DNA of 64,000 nucleotides from Thalassotalea mangrovi (GCF_005116735.1 NZ_SWDB01000028.1:1-64000); one strand, 5' to 3'; numbered from the stretch's first letter, positions 16,183 to 26,193 are shown. Notes: a model not told the origin generated them from the sequence alone. Translations and numbers: made by a program.

Positions 16183-17088
16183 ATGTGGTCAAAAAGTGGC
16201 GACAGAATAAAAACAATACTACGCAACACTTGTGTTTGTACGCTGATTATTCTGTCTGTATCTAAGACGCAAGCCAAACAAAGCTATGAAGATATTTACC
16301 AGGCGCAGTCAGGTTGGCATCTGGGTATGGCTGCTGGCTATGGAAAAGTTGATAACCCGGTATACCAGGGTCGAGACATTCCCTTAGTCCTGATCCCAAA
16401 ATTCGAATTCTACTGGGGTGATTTTGCGATCAACAACAGTCAGTTGATTTATACTCCCTGGCAAAATCACTCCACCACCTTTTCCTTTTTAACCCGGGTT
16501 AATGAAGACGGCCTGTATTTCATCGATGATTTGTTAGCAGCTTCCGCGGGTGCCGCCTTTTTTCAGCGTCCTTTCATGAGTGATGGTGGACCAAGTCAGC
16601 AAAAAGCGATCACAGAGCTTCCCCTTATGCGCGGCAATATGGAGCGAATCGATGACAGAAAGATATCCGTTCTCGCCGGTATGGAAGTCAATCACGACTG
16701 GCAAGACTGGCGCCTCAGTGCCGCCTGGTACCAGGAGGTTAGTAATTATCATCATGGTAATGAAGCATTTGTGAGTATTGCCAAAGCCTGGCACGGACAA
16801 TCACACTTATGGTTAACCAGCCTCGAGTTGCAATATCAGAGTGAGGATTTACTGCAATATTACTATGGCACCAGATTAGCCGACTGGGTCGCCGGATTTG
16901 GCCGATTTCAGCCTGATTCAGCGCTCAATACCAGTATAAAGATCAGCTATCGTTACAACATTAACCAGCAATGGGATTTTATTGCCGAAGCCCGAGCCCA
17001 GCGTCTCGACTCGATGTTGAATGAGAGCCCATTGCTGGAGCAGCAACATTTATATTCTTTCTTTGCGGGATTTGCCTGGAGCTTTTAG
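16183..17088 (+). CDS. MipA/OmpV family outer-membrane protein
   Basis: The 301-residue protein has a signal peptide (hydrophobic core about residues 13-28), alternating amphipathic strands such as WHLGMAAGYGKVDNPVYQG and IPLVLIPKFEFYWGDFAINN, and a C-terminal Phe (FAGFAWSF), as expected of an MipA/OmpV beta-barrel. MipA was first described as a scaffold for murein synthesis enzymes; most relatives have no known role. It is the first gene of a tight operon with a DUF3019 protein and a two-component system. The ATG lacks a clear Shine-Dalgarno sequence. Confidence 0.85.
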   Translation: MWSKSGDRIKTILRNTCVCTLIILSVSKTQAKQSYEDIYQAQSGWHLGMAAGYGKVDNPVYQGRDIPLVLIPKFEFYWGDFAINNSQLIYTPWQNHSTTFSFLTRVNEDGLYFIDDLLAASAGAAFFQRPFMSDGGPSQQKAITELPLMRGNMERIDDRKISVLAGMEVNHDWQDWRLSAAWYQEVSNYHHGNEAFVSIAKAWHGQSHLWLTSLELQYQSEDLLQYYYGTRLADWVAGFGRFQPDSALNTSIKISYRYNINQQWDFIAEARAQRLDSMLNESPLLEQQHLYSFFAGFAWSF

Positions 17089-17089
17089 G

Positions 17090-17485
17090 ATGGGCAGACT
17101 CGTGAAGCAAAGTACAACTTATCTGATAGCCCTGCTGGTACTGGGCTCACAATGGGTTTACGCCCAGCAGCCACGACAGTATTTTGAGATATCGCCGAAC
17201 CGTTGCCTGAGCAAAGATGATCAATGCCGCCTGACGACAAATCTGTCCTGGCATGTTAATGACCATTTCCAGGTCTGTCTCAAAATTTATGAGCGCCAGG
17301 TCCGAATATTTTGCGACCTGCCGGCCAGCATGGAGAAATATTCGTTGGAGCTGTTGAGTCACGAGGATATCCGCATTGACATTACCAACAGGGAACAAAC
17401 CAAACTGTTAGCGACCCAGCGTATTGAAATTCTCCACGTTAACGAGCGCAACCCCAGACGTCGTATAGCCTGGAGTATCTTTTAA
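17090..17485 (+). CDS. DUF3019 secreted protein
   Basis: From the ATG at 17090, one base after the mipA stop, the product is 131 residues with a signal peptide ending YAQQ. The mature part has two Cys pairs (NRCLSKDDQC and VCLKIYERQVRIFC) and ends NPRRRIAWSIF. This matches the small periplasmic DUF3019 family, which is often found with MipA/OmpV and a two-component system. It may be a periplasmic sensor partner for the kinase; that is an inference. Confidence 0.75.
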   Translation: MGRLVKQSTTYLIALLVLGSQWVYAQQPRQYFEISPNRCLSKDDQCRLTTNLSWHVNDHFQVCLKIYERQVRIFCDLPASMEKYSLELLSHEDIRIDITNREQTKLLATQRIEILHVNERNPRRRIAWSIF

Positions 17486-18190
17486 ATGGATCAACATTCA
17501 ATATTATACATAGAAGATGATTGCAAGCTGGCCAAACTGGTTAGTCGTTACCTGCAAAGTCATGGCTTTACCGTTACCCACCATGAGCAGGGGTATCCCG
17601 CGGTGTTTGCCGCGCAAACGCAAACCTATGACCTGATACTCCTTGATATTGGTCTGGCAGATATGGATGGTTTTGAAGTGTTTCGCGAACTCAAACAAAT
17701 CACCACTTCGCCGGTTATTTTTATGACCGCAAGACAAAGCCAAATCGACCATATAGCAGGCTTAGACCTGGGCGCTGAAGATTACCTGACAAAACCGGTA
17801 AGCCCATCGATTCTGTTAGCAAGAATCAACCGCTGTTTACGCCGTAAACACACGACTCCCTCATTACAGAATCGCTACCCGGCAATGAAATTTGGCTCCC
17901 TGGATATCAATAAATCACAAATGCAGGCATTTATTGATGGTCAATCTTTACAACTTACCAATGCGGAATTTTCCATATTAGTGCAACTTGCCAGTAAGCC
18001 CGGTGAAATGGTTAGCCGAGAACAACTATTCGATAAAACCATAGGTCGCCAATATGATGGTATGAATCGCACTATTGATGGTCGGGTCAGTCGTCTGCGT
18101 AAAAAACTGGGCGATGATGTGAATGGTCCGGAAAAAATAAAAACCGTTTGGGGTAAAGGTTACATTTTTATGCCCAATGCCTGGCAATAG
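17486..18190 (+). CDS. OmpR-family response regulator
   Basis: The 234-residue protein has a receiver domain (residues 1-118) with the acidic pair ED at 9-10, the phosphorylatable Asp in LILLDIGLADMDG, and Lys in LTKPVS. A winged-helix DNA-binding domain follows, with MNRTIDGRVSRLRKKLGDD and VWGKGYIF. It resembles RstA. The ATG follows the DUF3019 stop directly. The repeated motif TGTACCnnnnTGTATCAA in front of its operon and the nearby subtilase is the best candidate for its binding site. Confidence 0.92.
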   Translation: MDQHSILYIEDDCKLAKLVSRYLQSHGFTVTHHEQGYPAVFAAQTQTYDLILLDIGLADMDGFEVFRELKQITTSPVIFMTARQSQIDHIAGLDLGAEDYLTKPVSPSILLARINRCLRRKHTTPSLQNRYPAMKFGSLDINKSQMQAFIDGQSLQLTNAEFSILVQLASKPGEMVSREQLFDKTIGRQYDGMNRTIDGRVSRLRKKLGDDVNGPEKIKTVWGKGYIFMPNAWQ

Positions 18191-18193
18191 TCT

Positions 18194-19498
18194 ATGTTCC
18201 GCCTTTATCTTTCGCTTTATCTCACCTGCGCTTTGTGCCTGGGCACCAGCGCCTGGTTTCTTGAGACCTATTACAGCCAGACCGGACGACTCAGCAACCT
18301 GGAAAAACAATTAATTGAAAGCTACCTCAACAATGGTGAACACCCCGACAACATAAATGCCGACAGCCTGTTGAGTAAGGTGCCGTTAGACAGCCTGCAC
18401 TTATCACAGGAACTGTATCAGCAACTGCAGACAGGGCAGATACTAACGGTCGAGGACAGCCTGCAGCAATGGTACTTTTATCAGTTAAATGACAATGCCA
18501 CTGAGGTAACAATCTTTGGTCCATTTACGGCTACCGGCGATGACAATGCCTCATTAATTAAGTTTATCTTTTACCTGAGCATCGCCGTCGCGGTTTTTCT
18601 CGGCAGCTGGCCCTTGTTCCGCGATTTAAATCGCCTGCAACTTGCTACCTACGCCATAAGTCGCGGTGTACTAGGGAAAGATATCCAATTCTCACGATTT
18701 TCAATGATCAAAGATATTGGTGACACCTTCAATCATATGAGTCAACAACTCAGTCGTCGGGTAACAACCCAAAGGGAGCTGATCAACGCAGTTTCGCACG
18801 ATTTTCTGACGCCAATCTCAAGGGCCAAGTTTGCGCTTGAGGTGCATGATGATGAGCAATGCCACAGTCTGAAAAATGTTGACTTAATGCAGGATCTGGT
18901 TGAGCTGGAAATACTGGTCGAAGAGTTTCTCACTTATGCTGAGTTTCAACAATGCAAACCGCAGTTTGTATACCGGTCATATACCAGTGGTGACCTCATT
19001 ATGCCGTGCATTAGCAAGTTTTCAGTATATAGCGACCTGGACATTAACCTGACCGATCAGCAGCAGAATATCTTTGTCGATCAGCGAAGTTTTCAACGAA
19101 TCCTGCAAAATCTGCTTGGCAATGCGGTTCGTTTTGCCCGCAAGCGTATCATCGTGTCAATTCAACAGGCATCGACATATTGGGAGTTATCCGTCAGCGA
19201 TGATGGACCTGGCATCGCCGAAAATAAAAAGGCCGGGCTACTAAAAGCATTTAATCAGGATGAAAAGGGTAATGAAGAAATATATCAAGGTGTGGGTTTA
19301 GGCCTCGCCATCGTCAAGCAATTATGTATCTGGCAACAAGGTCAGTTACGGGTCGATAGCTGCCCTACCCTGAACGGCGCTCGATTTACCATACGAATTC
19401 CACACCCTAACTGCGCCCTGGATAAGGATCAGCGACCGCAATCAACATCCCTTCGATATGAGGGAAATGATTCACTGTTCGCTCCCGACCCAAGGTAA
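18194..19498 (+). CDS. Sensor histidine kinase, RstB-like
   Basis: The 434-residue protein has two membrane helices (about residues 3-22 and 117-138) enclosing a periplasmic sensor of about 95 residues, then HAMP, a HisKA domain with the H box INAVSHDFLTPISRAKFALE, and an HATPase domain with NLLGNAVRF, VSDDGPGI and GVGLGLAIV. The H box reads SHDFLTP instead of the usual SHELRTP; the phospho-accepting His is present. It is the cognate partner of the preceding regulator, whose stop lies 3 bp before. Confidence 0.92.
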   Translation: MFRLYLSLYLTCALCLGTSAWFLETYYSQTGRLSNLEKQLIESYLNNGEHPDNINADSLLSKVPLDSLHLSQELYQQLQTGQILTVEDSLQQWYFYQLNDNATEVTIFGPFTATGDDNASLIKFIFYLSIAVAVFLGSWPLFRDLNRLQLATYAISRGVLGKDIQFSRFSMIKDIGDTFNHMSQQLSRRVTTQRELINAVSHDFLTPISRAKFALEVHDDEQCHSLKNVDLMQDLVELEILVEEFLTYAEFQQCKPQFVYRSYTSGDLIMPCISKFSVYSDLDINLTDQQQNIFVDQRSFQRILQNLLGNAVRFARKRIIVSIQQASTYWELSVSDDGPGIAENKKAGLLKAFNQDEKGNEEIYQGVGLGLAIVKQLCIWQQGQLRVDSCPTLNGARFTIRIPHPNCALDKDQRPQSTSLRYEGNDSLFAPDPR

Positions 19499-19581
19499 CG
19501 ATGATGTTGCTCCATTTCAGGGAGCCAGTTCGATGATTGCCTGCCCGTTCAATCACACAACTAAAAACTCAGCCCTCAATT

Positions 19582-19607
19582 TGTACCAACCTGTATCAAA
19601 CTGTACT
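19582..19607 (+). promoter_or_regulatory. Candidate response-regulator site, subtilase
   Basis: Three TGTAC/TGTAT direct repeats start at 19582, 19592 and 19602, a 10-bp period. The first 18 bases, TGTACC-AACC-TGTATCAA, match the site in front of the mipA operon except in the spacer. Confidence 0.6.
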
Positions 19608-19737
19608 TTAGTTTGCCAATTCATTGACCGAATTTGCTAACCACAGGAATCTAACAAAGTTAAAAACCGCAGGTTTTATGCCATCATTTTGACGGTAAAA
19701 ACCTGTAACTCATTAATTTAAAAGTTAAAGGACTTTT

Positions 19738-22700
19738 ATGTTTAACTTAAAGAAAGTTTCTGTGGTGGTAGCCTCAGCACTGTACGCCAGTGCCGTTGGC
19801 GCCAGCGCCACCAATGCGCCGCAGTCTGGCTGGTTAGAAGCACCAGCCGACTATCAGGCGCCAAAACCGCTGGAGCGAGCCGAATACCCGGGCATCGCCA
19901 ACCAGCAAACCAAAAAGCAACATAAAGTATTTCAGGCTGAAGCCGATATCAGCGGCGTACAGACCTACATTGTACAACTGGAAGATCAGCCTGTTGCAAC
20001 TTATGGCGGTGAATTACAAGGCTATGCGGCTACCCAACGTCATGTTTTGGCGGCACGACAAACTAAAAACCAACCGCTGAACCTGGCACAACCAGATATC
20101 GCCAGCTATCGCAGTTACCTGGATAGCAAGCGCCAGCAATTTGTACAAAATGCCAGCCGCCTGCAAGGACTAAACATTCATCCAGAGCGCGAATTCAGCG
20201 TGGCGTTGAACGGTTTTACCACCCAAATGACCCAGGATGAAGCGATTCGCCTGGCCAAAGTTCCTGGCGTCAAACACATTACCCGCTCAAAAATCTACGA
20301 GTTACAAACCAGTGGCACTATCGGCCAGACCGGTGCGGATAAAGTCTGGCAACACCCTGTCCACGGCGACAACATGGGTGAAGGTATCGTTGTCGGTATC
20401 ATTGATACCGGGATCAACACCGATCACCCGTCATTTGCCGAAGTAGGCGGTGATGGCTATGTACATACCAATCCACTAGGTGCAGATACCTTCCTCGGTG
20501 ACTGTGTCGACTCGCCCCAATTGTGTAATGATAAACTCATTGGTGTCTACTCTTACCCGGAAATCACCCAGGCTTATTCGGATCCGGTATTTGCCGAATC
20601 CCGCCCAGAAAACGGTGAAGATTATCACAGTCACGGTTCTCACGTTGCCGGTACCACGGCCGGTAACATTATTTATGATGTACCATACAAGCTGAAAGAC
20701 AGCGCGCCGCAAGGCTCAGGCATGGATACCAACCTGATTTTCCCTCAGGCATCGGGTATGGCGCCACACGCGAATATTATTTCTTATCAGGTATGTTGGC
20801 CTGGTGGACAAGGTGACCCTTATGCCGGATGTCCTCACACAGCATTACTGTCTGCAATTGAGCAGGCGGTGATCGATAACGTTGATGTTATCAACTTCTC
20901 TATCGGTGGCCTGGAACAAGATCCATGGCTGGATCCGATTGAACAGGCGTTCTTTAATGCAGCCCAATCCGGTATCTTTATCGCCGCAGCGGCCGGTAAC
21001 AATGGTGATTATCTGGGAACTGCCGATCACTCATCGCCATGGCTGACCAGTGTGGGTGCCCACACGCCAAGCAAAAAAGCAGGTTTCAAGGATAAGCACC
21101 TAACGAACCTGTCTGGCGGTGATACAGAAGCACCACAACCCATGTCTGGTGTATCCATCACCTTTGAAGAAATCTCTGGTCTGTTGGTTAACGCTGCAGA
21201 TTTCCCAAACCCTAATGAGAATTACTCCTGGAATATGGCAAACTGTGATAAGCCATATCCTGAAGGTACATTCGATCTGGCCGACGATCCTGAAACCCTG
21301 GATATTGATGAAAGCCAGCAAAATGTGATTGTTGTCTGTAAGCGCAGCAGCAGCCCACTGTATTATAAGGCTGCCAATATTGCTGAAGGTGGTGCCGAAG
21401 GTATGGTGGTATATAACCGCTCCAGTTGGCAGGACAATAGCCCAATTCCAGCAGTACCGCATCCGCTGCCAGCAATACATATTACTTATGCCGATGGCAT
21501 GGATTTAGTTGACTGGATGGCATCTGGTAAAGGCCACATGGGTACTATCACACCGACAGAAGCTTATGAAGAAGACGTCGAAGATGAAATGATGGCTTAC
21601 TTTTCCAGCCGCGGTCCTTCTTATTTTGGTCTGGATACACTAGTCGTCGATATCGCTGCACCGGGTGTAGACGTATACGCACCTGGCTCAGATGATCAGC
21701 CGTTTACCAATAACCCTGGTACTGCTGACTGGATGAGCATGTCAGGTACGTCGATGGCGAGCCCACATGTTGCCGGTGCTGCTGCTATTTTGCGCCAGTC
21801 TCACCCTGACTGGTCACCGATGGAAATTCAATCAGCGTTGCTATTAACCGCCAGCAATGACTTACAGAATTCCACCTTCCTCGACAGTTATTCACCTAGT
21901 GGTTGGGATTCCGGCTTACAGGACATGGGTGCGGGTCGAATGAATGTAGACCTGGCTGACAAAGCTGGCCTGATACTTGATGAGTCGATGGAAAACATGC
22001 AGGCTGAAAACCCGAATTTAGGTGGGTTTGAGAAACGCCTGAACACGGCTTATATGGTCGATACAGAGTGTGTCAGCGAATGTTCATTTGTTCGTAACTT
22101 TAAAGCCACCAAAGATGGTAGCTATCAAGTATCGACTGAGACCTGGATTGGCGACTTTGATATTGAAGTTGAACCTATGTCGTTCGACATTAAAGCCGGT
22201 GAAACCCAGTCAATTGTTGTCACTGCCAGATCGAAAAAGTCCAACAGTGCGGTTAAATTCTATGATTTGACCGGTAATCAAGGCCAGGTAATCTTAACCC
22301 CTGCCGACGATTCTCCGGTATTAGAGTTGCCGGTATGGACCTATAACGGTAACTCGGGTTTGCCCGATCACGTAATGATCAACGCGCACCGTACCTCGGC
22401 TACCACCAATATTGGACCGTTTAATACTCGTGAGATCACTGAGTTGTCAACGCAAAGCTATGGCCTGGTCAAAGGCATGGGTGAAACCGCCCATCTTTAT
22501 TATGACGAGAGCAGCGAAGATCCGTTTAACCTGACTGAAAACGAAGCTTTGGAAATGGTCAACGTTAACCATGTGGAATTAACCGAGGTTAGCGAAGGCA
22601 GTAAAATGCTGATCAGCCGTGTTGTTGGTGACAATGTCAATGATGCCCTGGTGTTCATGGGACAAGATTTAAATAATGATGGTCATGCAAGCTATGACGA

Positions 22701-24651
22701 ATTGTTATGTATGTCTACCGACTACAACTCGGCGAATTTCTGCTCCGTTGTCGATCCAAACCCGGGCACCTACTGGACCGTGATCATGAATACCGATCGT
22801 CCAGGCTGGAATGAAGAGGACATGGGCCGGGAAATTTCTTTTGTGACCGCGGTGATAAATGGTGATAACCAAAACCTCACCATTACGGGTGCGGAGCAAA
22901 TCCCGGGCTACGAAGAGTATCAACTGAAATTAAACTACCAGTTACCAGACATGGAAATCGGTGATTACTATTTCGGTGGCTTTGATATTGGTTCAAACGC
23001 CAACGATAAAGGTAACCTTGGTTTTATTCCGGTGACTATCACGCAAGTTGATGAAGACGTGACGTTCACTGTTGCTCAACCTAAAGCAAAAGCTGGTGAT
23101 ATCGTTGATTTCAATATCAGTGTCATTGCGAATAATGAGCAACAAGCCCGTGACTTCACCCTGCAGGCGACCCTGCCAGACAGTATTCAGATCATTCCTG
23201 ACAGCATTGTCGCCTCGAATGCAACGCCAGCAACACCGGAACTAACTGACAATGTACTGTCGTTAACTGGTACTCAGGAAACGACCCGTGATGTTGTTCG
23301 TAATTATAAAGTTACAACCAACGTAACGGATGAGATGTGTTCCCTGACTGCAGGTAGATCACCGTATCCGGGTTATATTGATTTAAGACCTTTTGGATGG
23401 CGAACCCTGGAAGATGTGCAAGGACGTTACTACAACGAGTATGAATATTCATTGAAAGACTTGATGAGCTGGGATGAAGATATTGCCTTCCCATTCTTTA
23501 ACAAGTATCACTTCACCTCGATGAAGATTAACCCGGCAGGTTTTATAACGTTTGGCACTCAAGGACGGGCAACGCCTAACCATGTCGAGTTTCCTCGCGG
23601 GGCGGCCTTCCCACCACCACCGAAGTATATCATCGCCCCTTTCTGGGTTGGTGATAATACAATCCCAGAACGTGTCGATTCCGTTTATCCAAACCACCAT
23701 CTTAATGCCGGTGTAACACCAACTTATACCTGGGACAGAGAATGGTTAGTACTGGAATGGGATAACGTTGAGCGTGCCTACAGCGATGGCCAGATGGTCG
23801 ACTTTGAAATGTTCATGAGAATGAACATTAATTTTGAGCCTGGTGAATATGAAATGATGTTCGCCTACGACAATGTCGAGCTGGCAGATGCTCAGGGTTC
23901 AATCGGCTTTAAAGCGGCAGATGGCAGAGTCCTGATTGATGGCGATATCCCGATGGATCTCAACATTGGTGACTCCGTTGCCTTTAACAACCTCGATGAA
24001 GTTGTGAGCGATGAGTTCGTTGTTTGTATGGATTATACCGGTCCGGAAGAATCACGATTCAACGTCAGCTTCCAGGCTTATGTATCGGAAGCGGCGGCTG
24101 GACAAACCCACGTTATCGAACTGGAAAATGGCCTGGTTGGTTCTGAAAATGAACAGTTATCGTTAACCCTCGATGTGACTGGTAATATCCAGATTGCTGA
24201 AATCGGCGATATCACTATCATGGAAGGTGAACAAGCAAGCTTCAAAGTGAACTATGCGGATGAGAATCCGGTAAGTAACATCATTGAAGTGATGGCTGAC
24301 AATGTCACTGCGGAAGTTTCCGGTCATGAATCAGGTAGCATGGTTACCCTGACTCCAGAAACCGGTTATAACGGTACCGTTGAAGTGATGGTAAAAGTGT
24401 CCGATAGTGTCAATGCAGGCGATGCTGCGGTAACCAGATTCATGCTTACGGTTGAATCTGATGGCATTGAACTGGGTTGTACCGATGATACGGCAACCAA
24501 CTTTGATGAAAACGCCAATACCGATGACGGTAGCTGTGAATATCCGCCGCAACCACCAGGACAGGAAAAGAAAAAGTCTGGTGGTAGTAACTCTATCCTG
24601 GCACTTCTGGCCTTGATGGTGATGGCAGGAATGCGCAGACGCATCCGTTAA
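19738..24651 (+). CDS. Secreted subtilisin-like protease (S8)
   Basis: The 1637-residue protein has a signal peptide, an inhibitor I9 propeptide (about residues 75-190) and an S8 catalytic domain. The triad is Asp223 (IIDTGINTDH), His299 (SHGSHVAGT) and Ser672 (GTSMASPHVAG), with oxyanion Asn421 (AAGNN). A protease-associated domain is inserted at about residues 480-620. Long beta-sandwich modules follow, then a calcium-binding-like CTDDTATNFDENANTDDGSC segment. The C-terminus is Gly-Gly (1615-1616), a hydrophobic helix and RRRIR, which resembles the GlyGly-CTERM signal processed by rhombosortase. The enzyme is probably exported by type II secretion and transiently surface-attached. It lies behind the MipA/two-component operon and shares its motif upstream. 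Confidence 0.93.
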   Translation: MFNLKKVSVVVASALYASAVGASATNAPQSGWLEAPADYQAPKPLERAEYPGIANQQTKKQHKVFQAEADISGVQTYIVQLEDQPVATYGGELQGYAATQRHVLAARQTKNQPLNLAQPDIASYRSYLDSKRQQFVQNASRLQGLNIHPEREFSVALNGFTTQMTQDEAIRLAKVPGVKHITRSKIYELQTSGTIGQTGADKVWQHPVHGDNMGEGIVVGIIDTGINTDHPSFAEVGGDGYVHTNPLGADTFLGDCVDSPQLCNDKLIGVYSYPEITQAYSDPVFAESRPENGEDYHSHGSHVAGTTAGNIIYDVPYKLKDSAPQGSGMDTNLIFPQASGMAPHANIISYQVCWPGGQGDPYAGCPHTALLSAIEQAVIDNVDVINFSIGGLEQDPWLDPIEQAFFNAAQSGIFIAAAAGNNGDYLGTADHSSPWLTSVGAHTPSKKAGFKDKHLTNLSGGDTEAPQPMSGVSITFEEISGLLVNAADFPNPNENYSWNMANCDKPYPEGTFDLADDPETLDIDESQQNVIVVCKRSSSPLYYKAANIAEGGAEGMVVYNRSSWQDNSPIPAVPHPLPAIHITYADGMDLVDWMASGKGHMGTITPTEAYEEDVEDEMMAYFSSRGPSYFGLDTLVVDIAAPGVDVYAPGSDDQPFTNNPGTADWMSMSGTSMASPHVAGAAAILRQSHPDWSPMEIQSALLLTASNDLQNSTFLDSYSPSGWDSGLQDMGAGRMNVDLADKAGLILDESMENMQAENPNLGGFEKRLNTAYMVDTECVSECSFVRNFKATKDGSYQVSTETWIGDFDIEVEPMSFDIKAGETQSIVVTARSKKSNSAVKFYDLTGNQGQVILTPADDSPVLELPVWTYNGNSGLPDHVMINAHRTSATTNIGPFNTREITELSTQSYGLVKGMGETAHLYYDESSEDPFNLTENEALEMVNVNHVELTEVSEGSKMLISRVVGDNVNDALVFMGQDLNNDGHASYDELLCMSTDYNSANFCSVVDPNPGTYWTVIMNTDRPGWNEEDMGREISFVTAVINGDNQNLTITGAEQIPGYEEYQLKLNYQLPDMEIGDYYFGGFDIGSNANDKGNLGFIPVTITQVDEDVTFTVAQPKAKAGDIVDFNISVIANNEQQARDFTLQATLPDSIQIIPDSIVASNATPATPELTDNVLSLTGTQETTRDVVRNYKVTTNVTDEMCSLTAGRSPYPGYIDLRPFGWRTLEDVQGRYYNEYEYSLKDLMSWDEDIAFPFFNKYHFTSMKINPAGFITFGTQGRATPNHVEFPRGAAFPPPPKYIIAPFWVGDNTIPERVDSVYPNHHLNAGVTPTYTWDREWLVLEWDNVERAYSDGQMVDFEMFMRMNINFEPGEYEMMFAYDNVELADAQGSIGFKAADGRVLIDGDIPMDLNIGDSVAFNNLDEVVSDEFVVCMDYTGPEESRFNVSFQAYVSEAAAGQTHVIELENGLVGSENEQLSLTLDVTGNIQIAEIGDITIMEGEQASFKVNYADENPVSNIIEVMADNVTAEVSGHESGSMVTLTPETGYNGTVEVMVKVSDSVNAGDAAVTRFMLTVESDGIELGCTDDTATNFDENANTDDGSCEYPPQPPGQEKKKSGGSNSILALLALMVMAGMRRRIR

Positions 24652-24680
24652 TACCCGCTTTATTCCAATGTAGATATGAT

Positions 24681-24712
24681 AAAGCCCGGTTTGTTTACAC
24701 AAACCGGGCTTT
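24681..24712 (+). terminator. Terminator of the subtilase gene
   Basis: AAAGCCCGGTTTG and CAAACCGGGCTTT form a 13-bp stem with a 6-base loop followed by ATTTT. It lies 30 bp after the stop and could also serve the convergent rdgC gene. Confidence 0.9.
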
Positions 24713-24758
24713 TATTTTGCTTGAAATAGCCAGCTGTTTGGCTATCTATTCTGCTCTC

Positions 24759-25682
24759 TTATTCTGTTTCCAGGTAGCTATCGGTGCGCAAGCCAAACTG
24801 CGTCAATAAATCATCAATAAAGCGATTTAGCTCGCCTGTCATCAGGGTAAAATCTGCATCAATTTTTACCAGGATGTCGTCACTCTGGATATCGGCATTT
24901 TGTTCGTGGATGACATCAAAGAATTTAACCCGCTTCACGCTTAAATCATCGGCCAGGACACAAGACAGGGTTTGATCCCAGTCAAAGGCGATTTTCACCA
25001 CCTGTTTATCGGTATTTAAATGAGCGAGCATTTCATCAGACAGTAAATCCTGGTTTTTGCAGCGGATTATTGCCGCATCTTCACCCAGCGCTTTTAACTC
25101 ACCTTCAAAACCAATTAAAAATTGTTCCGGCAGGTTCTGCTCTAATAACCAACTGGTCATAATAGTTTCAGCGCCGGTTTCCGGGGCGAATGAGGTTACC
25201 GGTAAACTGCCCAGCGATTTGCGCAGTAGCGCAAGAAAGTCTTCCGCTTTAGAGCGTGACGAGGTATTGATGACAATAATGTTTTTGGCCGGGCAGATAT
25301 ATCCCTGGGTATCACTAATCCGGGAAAATGCTCGCGGCAACAACTCAAAGGTAATATCTTCTTTAAATTGTTCTTTTTCTTTTTTGGTAGCTTTGCGAGA
25401 ATGCTCCTGTTCAAGCTGTTCTACTTTCTCGTCAAGTGCTTCTTTAACTACCGATGCTGGCAGGATTTTCTCTTCCTTGCGAGCCGACAACAAAAAACAG
25501 CCATTAGCATGATGAAGTAGACGCTGGCCGTGTTTACCTAGTGCATTGCTCCAGCCAAAATGTGACATTTCGGTTTTGCCACACGGACGAAACTGGTTTT
25601 CCTGGAGTTGGCTTTCAAGCTCGTCTTCGTTTATGGTAAATGGACGGGTAAATGCAAAAATATATAAATTTTTAAACCACAT
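24759..25682 (-). CDS. rdgC: Recombination-associated protein RdgC
   Basis: The 307-residue protein matches RdgC throughout, beginning MWFKNLYIFAFTRPF and containing HFGWSNALGKHG and LLPRAFSR. RdgC is a ring-shaped DNA-binding protein that limits RecA filament activity. Length agrees with the family (about 303). It is monocistronic, between the subtilase and a divergent small membrane protein. Confidence 0.95.
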   Translation of the reverse strand: MWFKNLYIFAFTRPFTINEDELESQLQENQFRPCGKTEMSHFGWSNALGKHGQRLLHHANGCFLLSARKEEKILPASVVKEALDEKVEQLEQEHSRKATKKEKEQFKEDITFELLPRAFSRISDTQGYICPAKNIIVINTSSRSKAEDFLALLRKSLGSLPVTSFAPETGAETIMTSWLLEQNLPEQFLIGFEGELKALGEDAAIIRCKNQDLLSDEMLAHLNTDKQVVKIAFDWDQTLSCVLADDLSVKRVKFFDVIHEQNADIQSDDILVKIDADFTLMTGELNRFIDDLLTQFGLRTDSYLETE

Positions 25683-25740
25683 GGAAATATTCCTGTCCCC
25701 TTAATTGAACATCGGGGATCTTTACTGAGAAGAATTTGAG

Positions 25741-26085
25741 ATGGGCATCATAACCAATATTTTATTGCTGAGTATATCTATTTTTTTAGTTTCGAAAATG
25801 ATGTCGTCGATTCATCTGAAAAGTTTCTGGACCGCTGTGGTAGTAGCGATCGTTTATAGCATCGCTGATATTCTCTTATTCTGGTTGCTGGTGATTATTT
25901 CGATGCCATTGATCATCATCTCGTTTGGCCTGTTTGTGTTTATCCTTAATGCGTTTCTGCTCTGGCTTACCGATCAATTACTCGACGATTTTGAAATCGA
26001 AAGTTTTGGCGCTACGATAGTCGCCTCATTTATCATCACTGTGATTAATTTAGTTCTGGGCTGGATATTTTTACCTGGGGTCTGA
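25741..26085 (+). CDS. Small holin-like (YvlD-type) membrane protein
   Basis: The 114-residue protein has four predicted membrane helices and the stretch MPLIIISFGLFVFILNAFLLWL seen in the phage holin 4_2/YvlD family. Despite the name these are ordinary chromosomal proteins with poorly known function. It is not in a phage context. Confidence 0.75.
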   Translation: MGIITNILLLSISIFLVSKMMSSIHLKSFWTAVVVAIVYSIADILLFWLLVIISMPLIIISFGLFVFILNAFLLWLTDQLLDDFEIESFGATIVASFIITVINLVLGWIFLPGV

Positions 26086-26193
26086 TAGGAATAACTATCA
26101 GAAACAACGCCGAGTCCGCTAGTAATGACAATTCAAGGGAGCTTTATTGAACGATAGAAAAACGTTCAGAGCCTGTTCTCTTAAAGCGACAAG

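Noticed and set aside
25741..26085. Phage holin as evidence for a prophage
   Set aside because: The family name is misleading; no other phage genes surround it.
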